Positions 31,772 to 40,408 of a DNA stretch of 64,000 nt are shown here, in pieces (the stretch's first letter is position 1; the number at the start of each line of letters is the position of its first letter). Both the position numbers and the translations under genes were made by a program. The notes below the pieces were generated by a model. The model was not told the origin of the DNA, did not search any database, and was given only the letters and a program-made list of their open reading frames with translations. This stretch comes from Pseudomonadota bacterium (GTDB taxonomy: Bacteria > Pseudomonadota > Alphaproteobacteria > Rhodobacterales > Rhodobacteraceae), in the NCBI GenBank assembly GCA_038533575.1, contig JBCAYL010000001.1, positions 2,136,226 through 2,200,225 of the forward strand, in the 5' to 3' direction.

Positions 31772-33202
31772 ATGCTCGACACGACCGCAGTCCAAACCAC
31801 AGCGCTGTCCTATGACCTGTCCGATTTGGGACGGCTGGTCGCGGCGTGCTTGGAACACCACGACATCGTTGTGCATGTCGGTGGTCGCGGGTCAGGCAAA
31901 ACGATCAATGCGCTGATCGCAATGTGTCACTGGCTGCTGCGCCATCCGGGCATCAACGTGCTGGTCTTACGCGAAAGCCACAGCGGCTTGCTGCAAATGT
32001 TCTCCGATCTGTATCAGATGCTTTGCTTCTTCTTTGGTGAAAAGGCCGTATCCCAAAACAAGAACGCGGGGACGATCACCCTTGCGAATGGTACCGTGAT
32101 TGAACTGCGATGCATGGCCGATGAACGGGCATATGTCCAAATTCAGGGCAAAAGCTATCAGTTCCTGCTTGCCGACGAGATGGGAAACTACAGCAAGGCC
32201 GGGTTCGACCTGACACACACGGTCCTGTCGAACATGCGCGGCCCGAAGGGCCTTCACTGTCCTGCGATTTTCTTGGGCAACCCGTATGGGAAATCCCATG
32301 CGGCAATGCACAAGCAATATCTGTCCAAGTCGCCGTTCTGGGAAAGCTATGTGAACAAGGCGGGCCTACGAATTATCCATTGCCACAGCACCCTGAGACA
32401 GAACCCACACATCGACCATGAAGCGTATGTTCGCCGGATCAAGGTTGCATGTAATGGTGACGAAGAACGCGAGAAGGCATGGATTGACGGCAGTTGGTCT
32501 CTGAACCTCACCAGCTTCTTTGGCCATTGCTGGGACCCCAAGCATCACCTGCTGCCATCTGGCCTGATTGCAGGCGATCTGTTGAGGCAACGACCCACGT
32601 TCCGCATTGGTGCAGACTGGGGAACCCGGTCGGCCTGTGCGGCACATCTTGGTGCCAAACTACGATCTGACCTTTATCTGCCCGATCAGGACCGCTGGTT
32701 GCGGTCGGGTTCTGTCCTGCTGTTGGGCGAGACCCACACGCTGGCCGATAGCACAATGCAGGACCTTGCCAGCGGCACTGGGATCGCCCCGGCTGGTTGG
32801 GCTGAAAAGATCAAGCACATGGCCATCACGGAACAAGGTCTTCGCGCCACACCCCCAGTCGCACAAGACGATGCGCGTGGGCTTCAGGGCGACACGGTAT
32901 CCAGTCTGATGGCGCAGGCCGGTGTGCCATGCCACCGCCCACACAAGGACCGTCGCGGCGGGTGGGCGTTGATGACCCAATACCTATCGAATGCGATGAC
33001 CGGCGATGGTCCGGGTCTCTATGTAAGCCCATCCTGTGAATACCTTCTGGAAACACTGCCGAACGCGCCAGCGAACAAACACGATCCGTCTGACACCGAT
33101 CCCAAGTGGGACGCGGATCATAGTTTGGACGCCTGTCAATACACCCTCTCGTTCCTTGTCACCCGGCAAGGCCGCTATGGCCGCACACGCGGCGACTTCT
33201 AA
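31772..33202 (+). CDS. terL: Phage terminase large subunit
   Basis: 476 aa. ATPase domain: Walker A GGRGSGKT (residues 37-44), Walker B FLLADEMG with D135-E136, ADERAYVQIQGKSYQ before it and FLGNPYGKS as coupling motif. Nuclease domain: RIGADWGTRSACAAH (Asp282) and DPKWDADHSLDACQY near the C-terminus supply the RNase-H-like acidic residues. It cuts and translocates DNA into a procapsid. It is unusual that no portal or capsid genes follow. Confidence 0.88.
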   Translation: MLDTTAVQTTALSYDLSDLGRLVAACLEHHDIVVHVGGRGSGKTINALIAMCHWLLRHPGINVLVLRESHSGLLQMFSDLYQMLCFFFGEKAVSQNKNAGTITLANGTVIELRCMADERAYVQIQGKSYQFLLADEMGNYSKAGFDLTHTVLSNMRGPKGLHCPAIFLGNPYGKSHAAMHKQYLSKSPFWESYVNKAGLRIIHCHSTLRQNPHIDHEAYVRRIKVACNGDEEREKAWIDGSWSLNLTSFFGHCWDPKHHLLPSGLIAGDLLRQRPTFRIGADWGTRSACAAHLGAKLRSDLYLPDQDRWLRSGSVLLLGETHTLADSTMQDLASGTGIAPAGWAEKIKHMAITEQGLRATPPVAQDDARGLQGDTVSSLMAQAGVPCHRPHKDRRGGWALMTQYLSNAMTGDGPGLYVSPSCEYLLETLPNAPANKHDPSDTDPKWDADHSLDACQYTLSFLVTRQGRYGRTRGDF

Positions 33203-33223
33203 CCCTCTCGAAAGGAACTCACC

Positions 33224-34054
33224 ATGACTACCAAAGCCCCAATCGACATGAACCCGCACAAGAACAAGCGCGTCTTCAAGCCGCCTATGCCTGAAAAATT
33301 TCCGGTCGCAGGTGAAGGCCGTCACATTGTCCCTCTTGTTGAGACGCTGGCATCTGCTGGATCATCTGGCCAAGCCATCGCGGACATCAGCATCCGGGCT
33401 TTGGAACGGGCTGAAGAAACGCACAGCCGCGTCTATGACGCAATGCATGCGGTCAACGTGGAACAGGCCCAGATGGAAAAAGCTGGTCACCCGGCGGCGC
33501 GCATTGTGCAGACACCTGAAGGCTTGCGCGCCGTTGGCACCAAGTTCGCTGAACTGGCCGATGCCGCTGACCCTTTGCTGGCGAAAGAACAGGAACGGAT
33601 TGACGCCGCGATCCGCAGCGTCGCGTCCCATCAGGAAGCTATGCTGAAGAAGATGGATGAAAGTCTAATCTGCAGCCAGACAGGCGCTGACGCCCCGCTG
33701 CGCAGCGACATGCGCGCCCACCTTCGTGTATTGGGCCACCACAAGGCGTCCTACGAAGCAATCAAGGCAGCTACGAACAAGGACAAGACAATGGTCCATG
33801 TCGTACTGACCAGTCCGCCTGCGTTGATGGGATTGAAACCCGATGACATCGAAGCCGTGCGGAATGAGGCTCGGAAGTCAATGAACCCAGAACTGTTCAA
33901 GGCCCATGCCGAGGCCGGAAAGGTGATCGAACGGATGATCGTCGCCAGCAAGGCTATCAACAAGAAGCGGGAAAAGGTCGCGTCATACCGGATCGCTGAT
34001 CAGCAGGCTGCGAACGACGCGTTGAAAGCGCTGCGCAGCACAGCCCGTGCTTAA
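33224..34054 (+). CDS. Unknown protein downstream of terminase
   Basis: 276 aa, strong ribosome site (AAGGA, eight bases before the ATG). Mostly helical: SSGQAIADISIRALERAEET, GLRAVGTKFAELADAADPLL, IDAAIRSVASHQEAMLKKMD, then AEAGKVIERMIVASKAINKK. No membrane segment. It could be a structural, scaffold-modifying or packaging accessory protein of the satellite, but nothing in the sequence proves this. It is the last plus-strand gene of island B. Confidence 0.65.
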   Translation: MTTKAPIDMNPHKNKRVFKPPMPEKFPVAGEGRHIVPLVETLASAGSSGQAIADISIRALERAEETHSRVYDAMHAVNVEQAQMEKAGHPAARIVQTPEGLRAVGTKFAELADAADPLLAKEQERIDAAIRSVASHQEAMLKKMDESLICSQTGADAPLRSDMRAHLRVLGHHKASYEAIKAATNKDKTMVHVVLTSPPALMGLKPDDIEAVRNEARKSMNPELFKAHAEAGKVIERMIVASKAINKKREKVASYRIADQQAANDALKALRSTARA

Positions 34055-34133
34055 CAGCATCGCGATTGGGGGATTATGCGGATTTTCCCTCAAGCGCTGA
34101 TCCGCCGGGGAAGCCCATGTCCCTCGGTGTGTT

Positions 34134-34174
34134 GGGCGTCGGTGATGGTCCCGTGTCCGCTGTGACCGACGCCC
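34134..34174 (+). terminator. Probable terminator of the island B late operon
   Basis: GGGCGTCGGT and ACCGACGCCC form a perfect ten-base stem with a 21-base loop, followed by CTTTAT. It lies between the convergent genes ending at 34054 and 34187. The loop is long and the T-tract weak. Confidence 0.5.
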
Positions 34175-34186
34175 CTTTATCATGAC

Positions 34187-34564
34187 TTACGCACCGTTTA
34201 ACGCGAGACCTAGACGGCGCTTTATCTCTTCCTTCGCGACGGCGAGCACGATGTCTAGCGTCCATCCGCCGATTTCCCCAATGCGGTTTTTGGTGTGGTT
34301 CCAGACAGATTGATCTCGAATGGCGTCGAGAAAATCGTGACCCGTCATTGTCATCCCATGAACAGCATAGTCGCCAGCTAGCGTGGGCTTTCCAGCAAGT
34401 TTTATGAAACCCGCATCCACCAGCATATTGATGTGATAAAAGTTCTGAGCTTCGCTGCCTGAGAAGTCCCTTGGCGAGATGCTTTGAAGTGCGCTTATTC
34501 GTTCGGGTTCGTGATCTTCCACCGCGAGCAGTATTTCCCGCAATAGATCAAGATTGCGTTTCAT
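34187..34564 (-). CDS. DUF2513-family protein (cargo)
   Basis: 125 aa from the ATG of MKRNLDLLREILLAVEDHEP, the typical beginning of DUF2513 proteins; the frame is open further upstream. It continues with YHINMLVDAGFIKLAGKPTL and GMTMTGHDFLDAIRDQSVWN, a winged-helix-like layout. The start overlaps the previous gene end by 17 bases. The family is common on phages and islands but has no known role. Confidence 0.75.
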   Translation of the reverse strand: MKRNLDLLREILLAVEDHEPERISALQSISPRDFSGSEAQNFYHINMLVDAGFIKLAGKPTLAGDYAVHGMTMTGHDFLDAIRDQSVWNHTKNRIGEIGGWTLDIVLAVAKEEIKRRLGLALNGA

Positions 34565-35123
34565 GCTCTGGCACCTTTGGTGGTTCAAGTCTTGGGGGTT
34601 CAGGGTATGGGCTTTGACCGCCGGTAAAATGGGTAATGGGTATAGCTCTCTGGCCAGACAATAATTGGCCAAGCATCTCTGCGTTTCTGCGCTGCATGTT
34701 TTGATCGCTGTCCCAGCCTTTAGGCACATAACTCAGCCGTTCTAGGTCGCGCTTGTCAAAGTTGAACCCCACGGACGAACCTATCTCGGCAAGCAAGTCC
34801 ATGAATAGGTCGGAACGTTGATCAAAGAACCTATCCTGTTCTGCGACAACAGGCATTGGCGCGCTGAGATGCTGAATATAGGATTGAAATGCGCTTCTCA
34901 CATCTTTGTCTTTGTAGAACTCAATCTCGACTACGTTCAGTGCCGCTACGTGAACTGGATCAAGGCGGACGCCTCGCGTTTGCATTAGGTTTCGGAATAC
35001 ATCCAGCCTGCGACGACGCTTTTCCGCAGCGCGGTCAAGCATACGTGTTATAATCACCGCAATAATGGGGCCAAGAGCAATCGCCGCAAGAGTTGCTAGA
35101 GCGTACCAAGTTTCAGTCTGCAT
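34548..35123 (-). CDS. Membrane-anchored unknown protein (DUF6680-like, cargo)
   Basis: 191 aa from the ATG at 35123 (GGAG eight bases upstream; a TTG lies four codons before). One N-terminal membrane helix (WYALATLAAIALGPIIAVII), then RRRRLDVFRNLMQTRGVRLD, AALNVVEIEFYKDKDVRSAF, and a proline-rich C-terminus. I recall this pattern from DUF6680 proteins on mobile elements. Overlaps both neighbours by 11-17 bases, so the three cargo genes form one operon. Confidence 0.65.
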   Translation of the reverse strand: MQTETWYALATLAAIALGPIIAVIITRMLDRAAEKRRRRLDVFRNLMQTRGVRLDPVHVAALNVVEIEFYKDKDVRSAFQSYIQHLSAPMPVVAEQDRFFDQRSDLFMDLLAEIGSSVGFNFDKRDLERLSYVPKGWDSDQNMQRRNAEMLGQLLSGQRAIPITHFTGGQSPYPEPPRLEPPKVPEHETQS

Positions 35124-35472
35124 CACGGTCTCCAAATGAGACGTTTTTTACAAACTTCGCGTTTAAGGGACCGATTGGGGTATCAACTCGATAAGTTTCA
35201 TTCGGGTCGATGGCTTCAGGCAGAGACAACGGGACAACAATGTTGTCGGAACCCTGTTCAAATGCAGCGCCTGTAATTGAGACCGACCCCGCTGGCATTT
35301 GGTATCGCACTTCACCAATTACCTGTGAATCTTGTACTTCGTAGTCTCCGGCAAAAGTCAGTCCCGCAATGTCTGCTCCAGCGATCTTGCCTTCTTTGAA
35401 AACAAACATCGCCATGCCCTGCCCAGCGGCCCCGGTGAGATACGCGGTGTAAATACCTTCGACAATGCTCAT
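35113..35472 (-). CDS. GrlR-like small regulatory protein (cargo)
   Basis: 119 aa. The beginning MSIVEGIYTAYLTGAAGQGM, FVFKEGKIAGADIAGLTFAG, followed by YEVQDSQVIGEVRYQMPAGS, is the beta-rich GrlR-like fold, first known as a negative regulator of type III secretion but widespread on mobile elements. First gene of the three-gene cargo operon reading away from the tRNA gene. Target unknown. Confidence 0.6.
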   Translation of the reverse strand: MSIVEGIYTAYLTGAAGQGMAMFVFKEGKIAGADIAGLTFAGDYEVQDSQVIGEVRYQMPAGSVSITGAAFEQGSDNIVVPLSLPEAIDPNETYRVDTPIGPLNAKFVKNVSFGDRDAD

Positions 35473-35766
35473 TCAAAAACCTTTCACTTGCTTATCTTGT
35501 GGTTTTACCTACTTGTAGTTCTATATATAGACGCCTCTGCATTTTTTAAGTGCTTTTCGCATATCAGCGAACGCGGGTGGTTAGGTTCTTTGGGCGAAGC
35601 GCCGGTAGCGGCATCGAGATTCCAGAAAACCTCAAGACCCATTGTTGCAAAAATGTCGCGAAAATTCCACCCCCGAGCGTACCCCCGGCACGTAATTTGG
35701 GCCTTTCTCGCATCAAGCTACCCGAAGAGGGGCGCGGGTTAGCGCATTGATTTTATTGAGTTTTAA

Positions 35767-35856
35767 TGGCGGAGACGAAGGGATTCGAACCCTCGAGACG
35801 GTTTCCCGCCTACTCCCTTAGCAGGGGAGCGCCTTCGACCACTCGGCCACGTCTCC
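35767..35856 (-). tRNA. tRNA-Ser (GCU)
   Basis: 90 bases on the minus strand beginning GGAGACGTGGCCGAGTGGTC and ending with the encoded CCA. The anticodon stem-loop is CUCCC-CUGCUAA-GGGAG (anticodon GCU), the long variable arm marks a class II tRNA, and the T loop reads GGTTCGAATCC. Its 3' 63 bases are the attachment site for islands A and B. Confidence 0.97.
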
Positions 35857-35980
35857 GTCGACTGTCCTATGGGTTTGACCTCGGCCCTGCAAGCGTTTTG
35901 CGGGCCGGCATCGGGAGCGAGATCACCGGGCAGTGGATGCGCCGAAGGGCCTGTCCAGCCGCCCGCAACTGTCCGCGGGC

Positions 35981-36784
35981 TCAGTCGAAATCAGCCGGGG
36001 AGTGTCGCTCTTTCATGTGCTTGAGATCCTCGCCGAAGACCCGGTTCACACGCCGCCCGCGCTGGACGGCCGGGCGTGCGTCGATGGCCTTGGCCCAGCG
36101 CAAGACGTGGCCGTAGCTTTCCACGTCGAGGAACTCCGCCGCCCCGTAGAGCCGCCCCAGCACGAGCTGCCCATACCAGGACCAGATCGCCATGTCGGCG
36201 ATCGAATAGCTCCCCGCCATCCACTCGGTCTCGCCCAGATGCCTGTCGAGCACGTCGAGCTGGCGCTTCGTCTCCATCGCGTATCGGTTGATCGGGTATT
36301 CGAACTTCTCCGGCGCATAAGCGTAGAAATGGCCGAAACCACCGCCGAGGAAGGGCGCCGATCCCATCTGCCAAAAGAGCCAGCTCAGCATTTCCGTGCG
36401 CGGGCTTCCGAGGAAGGCGTCGAAGTGTTCGGCCAGGTGCAGCATGATCGCCGCGCTCTCGAAGACGCGGCCCTCGGGCCCGGTCATGGCGGGGATCTTC
36501 GAGTTCGGGTTCACCTCCACGAAGCCCGAGCCGAACTGGTCGCCCTCGCCGATATCGATGAGCCAAGCGTCGTATTCCGCGTCATGCCCCGCCTCGATCA
36601 GCTCCTCGAAGAGGACGGTCACCTTCACGCCGTTGGGCGTGGCCAGCGAGTAGAGCTGGTAGGGATGCTCGCCCACGGGCAGGTCCTTGTCATGGGTCTT
36701 GCCTGCGACAGGGCGGTTGATGCTGGCGAATTTTCCGCCGCTGGCGGTGTCCCAAGTCCAGACTTTGGGGGGCTCGTAGGTCAT
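35981..36784 (-). CDS. yghU: Glutathione S-transferase, YghU type (disulfide-bond reductase)
   Basis: 267 aa from the ATG of MTYEPPKVWTWDTASGGKFA (36784; GGAAG upstream). The long N-terminal extension WTWDTASGGKFASINRPVAG before the thioredoxin-like domain is typical of YghU/YfcG proteins. The motif PAMTGPEGRVFESAAIMLHL contains the ES pair that binds the gamma-glutamyl part of glutathione. The C-terminal domain is all-helical (SIADMAIWSWYGQLVLG). Cytoplasmic glutathione-dependent disulfide reductase. Backbone gene next to the tRNA. Confidence 0.9.
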   Translation of the reverse strand: MTYEPPKVWTWDTASGGKFASINRPVAGKTHDKDLPVGEHPYQLYSLATPNGVKVTVLFEELIEAGHDAEYDAWLIDIGEGDQFGSGFVEVNPNSKIPAMTGPEGRVFESAAIMLHLAEHFDAFLGSPRTEMLSWLFWQMGSAPFLGGGFGHFYAYAPEKFEYPINRYAMETKRQLDVLDRHLGETEWMAGSYSIADMAIWSWYGQLVLGRLYGAAEFLDVESYGHVLRWAKAIDARPAVQRGRRVNRVFGEDLKHMKERHSPADFD

Positions 36785-36888
36785 GGCGTCTTCCTTGTGG
36801 CGTGTGCCCACAAAGATGGGGCGGGCGCCGGGAAGACAAGGCGCGCGAGGGGCTTGTGCCCCCGCGCACGAATGGGACGCGCCCCGCG

Positions 36889-38454
36889 TCAGAAGAGCTC
36901 GAAATCCGTGTCGAAGGAGACCGAGACCCCGACGGAATAGTCATCCTGCGCCAAAAGCCCGCCGATGCCGCGCAGGCCCGCCGCGTTGGTGGCATAGACA
37001 TCGATCGCCATCCCGTCTCCGGGCAGGGTATAGCGCGCGCCCGCGCTTATGACCTCGTCGGCCCCGTCCACGTAGGTGTATTCGAAGATGCCCTGCATGC
37101 GATCGGTCAGGTCGAGCGTGAGGCCGCTGCCAAGCCCGGTGATCTCGTCATCGCCGAAGAGCCCGGTGGCGAGGTTCACCCGGCCATAGAGCGCTGGCGC
37201 GATCTGGCGTCCGGCGAGGAGGCTCGCATAGGCCACGCCCACGGTGGGTTTGCCCGTGTCGCGCCCCACGAGCGTGTGAAGCCCGAGAGAGAGGGGGTCC
37301 CCGTCGGCCTCGCTCAGGGGCTGCCAGCGCCCGCCGATGAGGAAGCGGACACCCTCGTCGTCTCCGGCGCGGAAGGGATTTGCATCTTCAAGGTCATACT
37401 GCTCGAAATAGGTCTCGTACTGCCAATGCGGGTCCGCGGAGATGACGAAGCCCGCCAGGGCCTGCCCACCGCTATGGCCGCCTCCCACGAGGCGCAGGCG
37501 ATCGGTGCCCACGGTCTCCGGGCTCAGGACGCTGAACCCGTCGCCGAAGGCCAGCGTCCGCGGCTGCGGCCCTGCCCCGTGGCGGAAGCGCGGCGCGCTC
37601 TGGCCCTGGCGGCTCGGGCGGTAGTCGAGGTTGACCCCGATGACGGCATCGCCGCCCTCGCCGGGAAAGACCATGTCGCTCAGGATGCGCGTGTTGGAGA
37701 AGGCGTTGGTGGCAAAGACATCGAGCGCGAGGTCGGCGGTGAGCGCATAGCGCCCGCCGAAGGTGTAGATTTCGTCGCCGCCGTCGTCATCGAACTGGTC
37801 GCCTTCGCGAAAGAGCGCCTTGGCCGCGCCGTAGAATTCCAGCCGATTTGTGGGCCGGAAGGTCGCCCCGAGGCCCACCGCGTAGCGCTGCCCGACACCC
37901 CTCACGGCCCCGAACTCTTCGGGCCCCAGAGTGGCCGAGACGGCGCCGGTGAGCGTGAGCTGGTCGCTCAGCGCGTAGGTCACCGGGAGCGCGGCCCGCG
38001 CGAGGACGAAATCCTCGTCCTCGTCAATGATCTCCTGGCTGTAGCGGAAGCCGCCGACGCTGCCGTGGAGTGCTGCGTCCCAGATGGGCCCCTCCCGCAG
38101 CGCAAAGGAGGAGTTGAAGGCGAGACCGGCGAAAGTGAGGTTCCCGGTGGTGCCGTTCACGGGCATCCGGGGCGGATCGTCAAAGGCCTGGATCTCGAAG
38201 CCGTAGGTCGCCTGCCAGCCGGCGGGACGCCATGTGAGGCCGCCGCTGTAGGATTGCGTGCCAGTGCCGTCGCCTTCGGTGCTGAAGGTGGAGCCCACCC
38301 GCATGGAGAAGGAGCCCTCGGGGATCACAGTGCCGAGCTGAAAGCCGGGAAATTTCAGGATGCCCGCCGGCGTGAGCTCCTCGGAGCCCTGCGCGGACAC
38401 GAAGAGCGGCAACGCCACCCCACCGCAAAGAATACCAAGAACCGCCCGTCTCAT
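36889..38454 (-). CDS. Outer-membrane beta-barrel protein (YjbH-like)
   Basis: 521 aa from MRRAVLGILCGGVALPLFVSA, a signal peptide; the frame is open further upstream (to 38535). The rest consists of alternating amphipathic strands ending in SVSFDTDFELF, where the terminal aromatic (F) is the barrel-assembly signal. Repeated strand-turn units such as YEFGYTYV-type, QRYAVGLGATFRPTNRLEFY and GGRYALTADLALDVFATNAF suggest a large barrel related to YjbH exopolysaccharide-linked proteins. The exact family is uncertain. Confidence 0.7.
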   Translation of the reverse strand: MRRAVLGILCGGVALPLFVSAQGSEELTPAGILKFPGFQLGTVIPEGSFSMRVGSTFSTEGDGTGTQSYSGGLTWRPAGWQATYGFEIQAFDDPPRMPVNGTTGNLTFAGLAFNSSFALREGPIWDAALHGSVGGFRYSQEIIDEDEDFVLARAALPVTYALSDQLTLTGAVSATLGPEEFGAVRGVGQRYAVGLGATFRPTNRLEFYGAAKALFREGDQFDDDGGDEIYTFGGRYALTADLALDVFATNAFSNTRILSDMVFPGEGGDAVIGVNLDYRPSRQGQSAPRFRHGAGPQPRTLAFGDGFSVLSPETVGTDRLRLVGGGHSGGQALAGFVISADPHWQYETYFEQYDLEDANPFRAGDDEGVRFLIGGRWQPLSEADGDPLSLGLHTLVGRDTGKPTVGVAYASLLAGRQIAPALYGRVNLATGLFGDDEITGLGSGLTLDLTDRMQGIFEYTYVDGADEVISAGARYTLPGDGMAIDVYATNAAGLRGIGGLLAQDDYSVGVSVSFDTDFELF

Positions 38455-38765
38455 TTCCTGCCTCGTTTTTTTTGTTGAAGGCAGGATACCGCAGCAGGGG
38501 CTCTGCCCCCACACCCGATTGCGACGGGCGGCCAAATGGTGCCGGTGTGGGGACGTCGCACCACACCCACCTGTGCTGGTCAGGGCGGGCTGAGCGGCCG
38601 CTCATGCCCCTCAATGGTCGAAACACAGCCGCCGGGGCTGATGGTTACTCTCGATGTGTGGAGTGTGAACGCCCAGTTCACTGGCCTTGCGCTGCGCGTC
38701 TACCGCGCCCGAGAAAGGGGAAACGCACCGACCACTGCAAGGGCAGCGGGGTGGTCGGCTCTGGT
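38455..38765. other. About 310 bases with no gene recognised
   Basis: Between ychF and the barrel gene. A hairpin (CCGACCAC near 38727 with GTGGTCGG near 38750) lies just after the ychF stop but has no T-tract. Nothing else is seen. Confidence 0.4.
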
Positions 38766-39863
38766 TCAGGTGTTGAAGAGGAAATGCAGGACGTCCCCGT
38801 CCTTCACCTCGTAGGCCTTGCCTTCGGCGCGCATCTTGCCCGCCTCCTTGGCCTTGTTCTCCCCGCCGAGCGAGACGTAGTCGTCGTAAGCGATGGTTTC
38901 GGCCCGGATAAACCCCTTCTCGAAGTCACCGTGGATGACCCCTGCAGCCTGCGGGGCCCGCGTGCCTTCCGGGATGGTCCAGGCGCGGCTCTCCTTGGGG
39001 CCCGCGGTGAAGTAGGTCTGGAGATTCAGAAGGTCGTAGCCTGCGCGGATCAGCCGGTCCAGACCGGCCTCCTCGAGCCCCATTTCCCCAAGGAATTCAG
39101 CGGCCTCCTCGGCATCGAGCTGGCTGATTTCTTCCTCGATCTGGGCCGAGATGATCACGTGCCCCGCGCCCTGCTCTGCGGCCATGGCGGCCACCTTGTC
39201 GGAGAACTCGTTGCCTTCGGCGGCAGATCCCTCGTCCACGTTGCACACGTAAAGGACGGGCTTCGTCGTCAGCAATTGCAGCATCCGCCACGCCTTGGCA
39301 TCCTCGGGGTCGACCTCAACCGTCCGTGCCGGACGCCCGGCTTCGAGCGCCTCTTGCGCGGCGACGAGCAGCCGCTCCTGCTGTACGGCCTCCTTGTCGT
39401 TGCCCTTGAGCTTCCTCACCAAATTGGCGCGGCGTTTCTCGATCGACTCGAGATCGGCGAGCATCAGCTCGGTCTCGATGACGTCGGCATCCTCCACCGG
39501 GTCGACGCGCCCTTCCACATGGGTGACATCGCCGTCCTCAAAGCAGCGCAGCACATGCGCGATGGCGTCCACCTCCCGGATGTTGGCGAGGAACTGGTTC
39601 CCCAGCCCCTCCCCTTTGGAGGCCCCCTTCACGAGCCCCGCGATGTCCACGAAAGTCATCCGCGCCGGGATCACCTGCCGGGAGGCGTTGATCTCCGCGA
39701 GCCGGTCGAGCCGGGCATCCGGCACCGCCACTTCGCCCACATTGGGCTCGATCGTGCAGAACGGGAAGTTCGCGGCCTGCGCCGCGGCGGTCTTGGTCAA
39801 GGCGTTGAAAAGGGTGGATTTTCCCACGTTGGGAAGCCCGACGATACCCATCTTGAAACCCAT
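38766..39863 (-). CDS. ychF: Ribosome-associated ATPase YchF/OLA1
   Basis: 365 aa Obg-family P-loop NTPase. G1 is GLPNVGKST, G3 is FVDIAGLVKG (switch II), and the C-terminal TGS domain holds IPEGTRAPQAAGVIHGDFEK and YVSLGGENKAKEAGKMRAEG. Length and order are standard. YchF prefers ATP to GTP and binds the ribosome. The ribosome site GGGGGAG precedes the ATG. Confidence 0.95.
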   Translation of the reverse strand: MGFKMGIVGLPNVGKSTLFNALTKTAAAQAANFPFCTIEPNVGEVAVPDARLDRLAEINASRQVIPARMTFVDIAGLVKGASKGEGLGNQFLANIREVDAIAHVLRCFEDGDVTHVEGRVDPVEDADVIETELMLADLESIEKRRANLVRKLKGNDKEAVQQERLLVAAQEALEAGRPARTVEVDPEDAKAWRMLQLLTTKPVLYVCNVDEGSAAEGNEFSDKVAAMAAEQGAGHVIISAQIEEEISQLDAEEAAEFLGEMGLEEAGLDRLIRAGYDLLNLQTYFTAGPKESRAWTIPEGTRAPQAAGVIHGDFEKGFIRAETIAYDDYVSLGGENKAKEAGKMRAEGKAYEVKDGDVLHFLFNT

Positions 39864-39944
39864 GGCGCGCTCCCCCGTGTGTCCGCAGCTTGCCTGGCGC
39901 GCTCCCTACGGAGAAACTCGGCTAGAAACAAGGAGGGCCGCGCC

Positions 39945-40352
39945 ATCAACCCCACACCCTATCTCAGCTTCCAAGGGACCTGCCGCGAGGCGATGACCTT
40001 CTATGCCGAGGTCTTCGGCGGCGAGATCGAGATGATGATGACAGCAGCCGAGATGCCGGACTTCCCGGTGCCTGACGACAAGAAGGACTGGATCGCCCAT
40101 TGCGGCCTCAAACTCGGCAACGGGGAGCTCCTCGCCTCCGACGATCTCATGGGCGTGACCGGTCCCATGGACGGCTGCTCGGTCATGATGTCGTTCGGCG
40201 CAAGGCCCGAAGCCGTGGCCGCCTTCGACAAGCTCGCAGAGGGCGGCACGGTGCGGATGGCCTTCGCCGAGACCTTCTGGTCGGCGGGCTTCGGCACACT
40301 CACCGACCGCTTCGGCACGCACTGGATGATCGACACGGCCGACCCCGCTTGA
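39945..40352 (+). CDS. VOC-superfamily (PhnB/glyoxalase-like) protein with apparent ATC start
   Basis: 135 aa if started at ATC (39945): [88 protein letters not shown], a complete PhnB-type VOC protein. A very strong ribosome site, AAGGAGGG, lies seven bases before the ATC. No ATG, GTG or TTG occurs near it in frame: the nearest GTG is 66 bases upstream and the next ATG (39993) would remove the first strand. So an AUC start, or a changed base in what was ATG. Lies upstream of trpA. Confidence 0.75.
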   Translation: MNPTPYLSFQGTCREAMTFYAEVFGGEIEMMMTAAEMPDFPVPDDKKDWIAHCGLKLGNGELLASDDLMGVTGPMDGCSVMMSFGARPEAVAAFDKLAEGGTVRMAFAETFWSAGFGTLTDRFGTHWMIDTADPA

Positions 40353-40408
40353 CCCGCCCCGCGCGCTCCCGCAAGAGAGCGCGACAGAGGCCCGCAGAGA
40401 AGGACGCC

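Larger units (their letters stand above)
25117..35766. mobile_element. Island B, phage-satellite-like element in tRNA-Ser
   Basis: 10.6 kb bounded by 63-base direct repeats (25117-25179 and 35767-35829), the right one being inside the intact tRNA gene. Gene order: P4-type integrase, unknown, AlpA-like regulator, primase/VapE helicase, non-coding region, terminase small subunit, three small genes, terminase large subunit, unknown, then three cargo genes on the other strand. No portal, capsid, tail or lysis gene is seen. This fits a satellite that borrows a helper phage particle but brings its own terminase. Confidence 0.75.

Noticed and set aside
36802-38478. 558-codon open frame on the plus strand opposite the outer-membrane barrel gene
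   Set aside because: Antisense shadow in GC-rich DNA; no signal, motif or plausible ribosome site.
38472-39940. Long plus-strand frame leading into the VOC protein, opposite ychF
   Set aside because: Only its end (from about 39945) matches a family; the rest is antisense to ychF.
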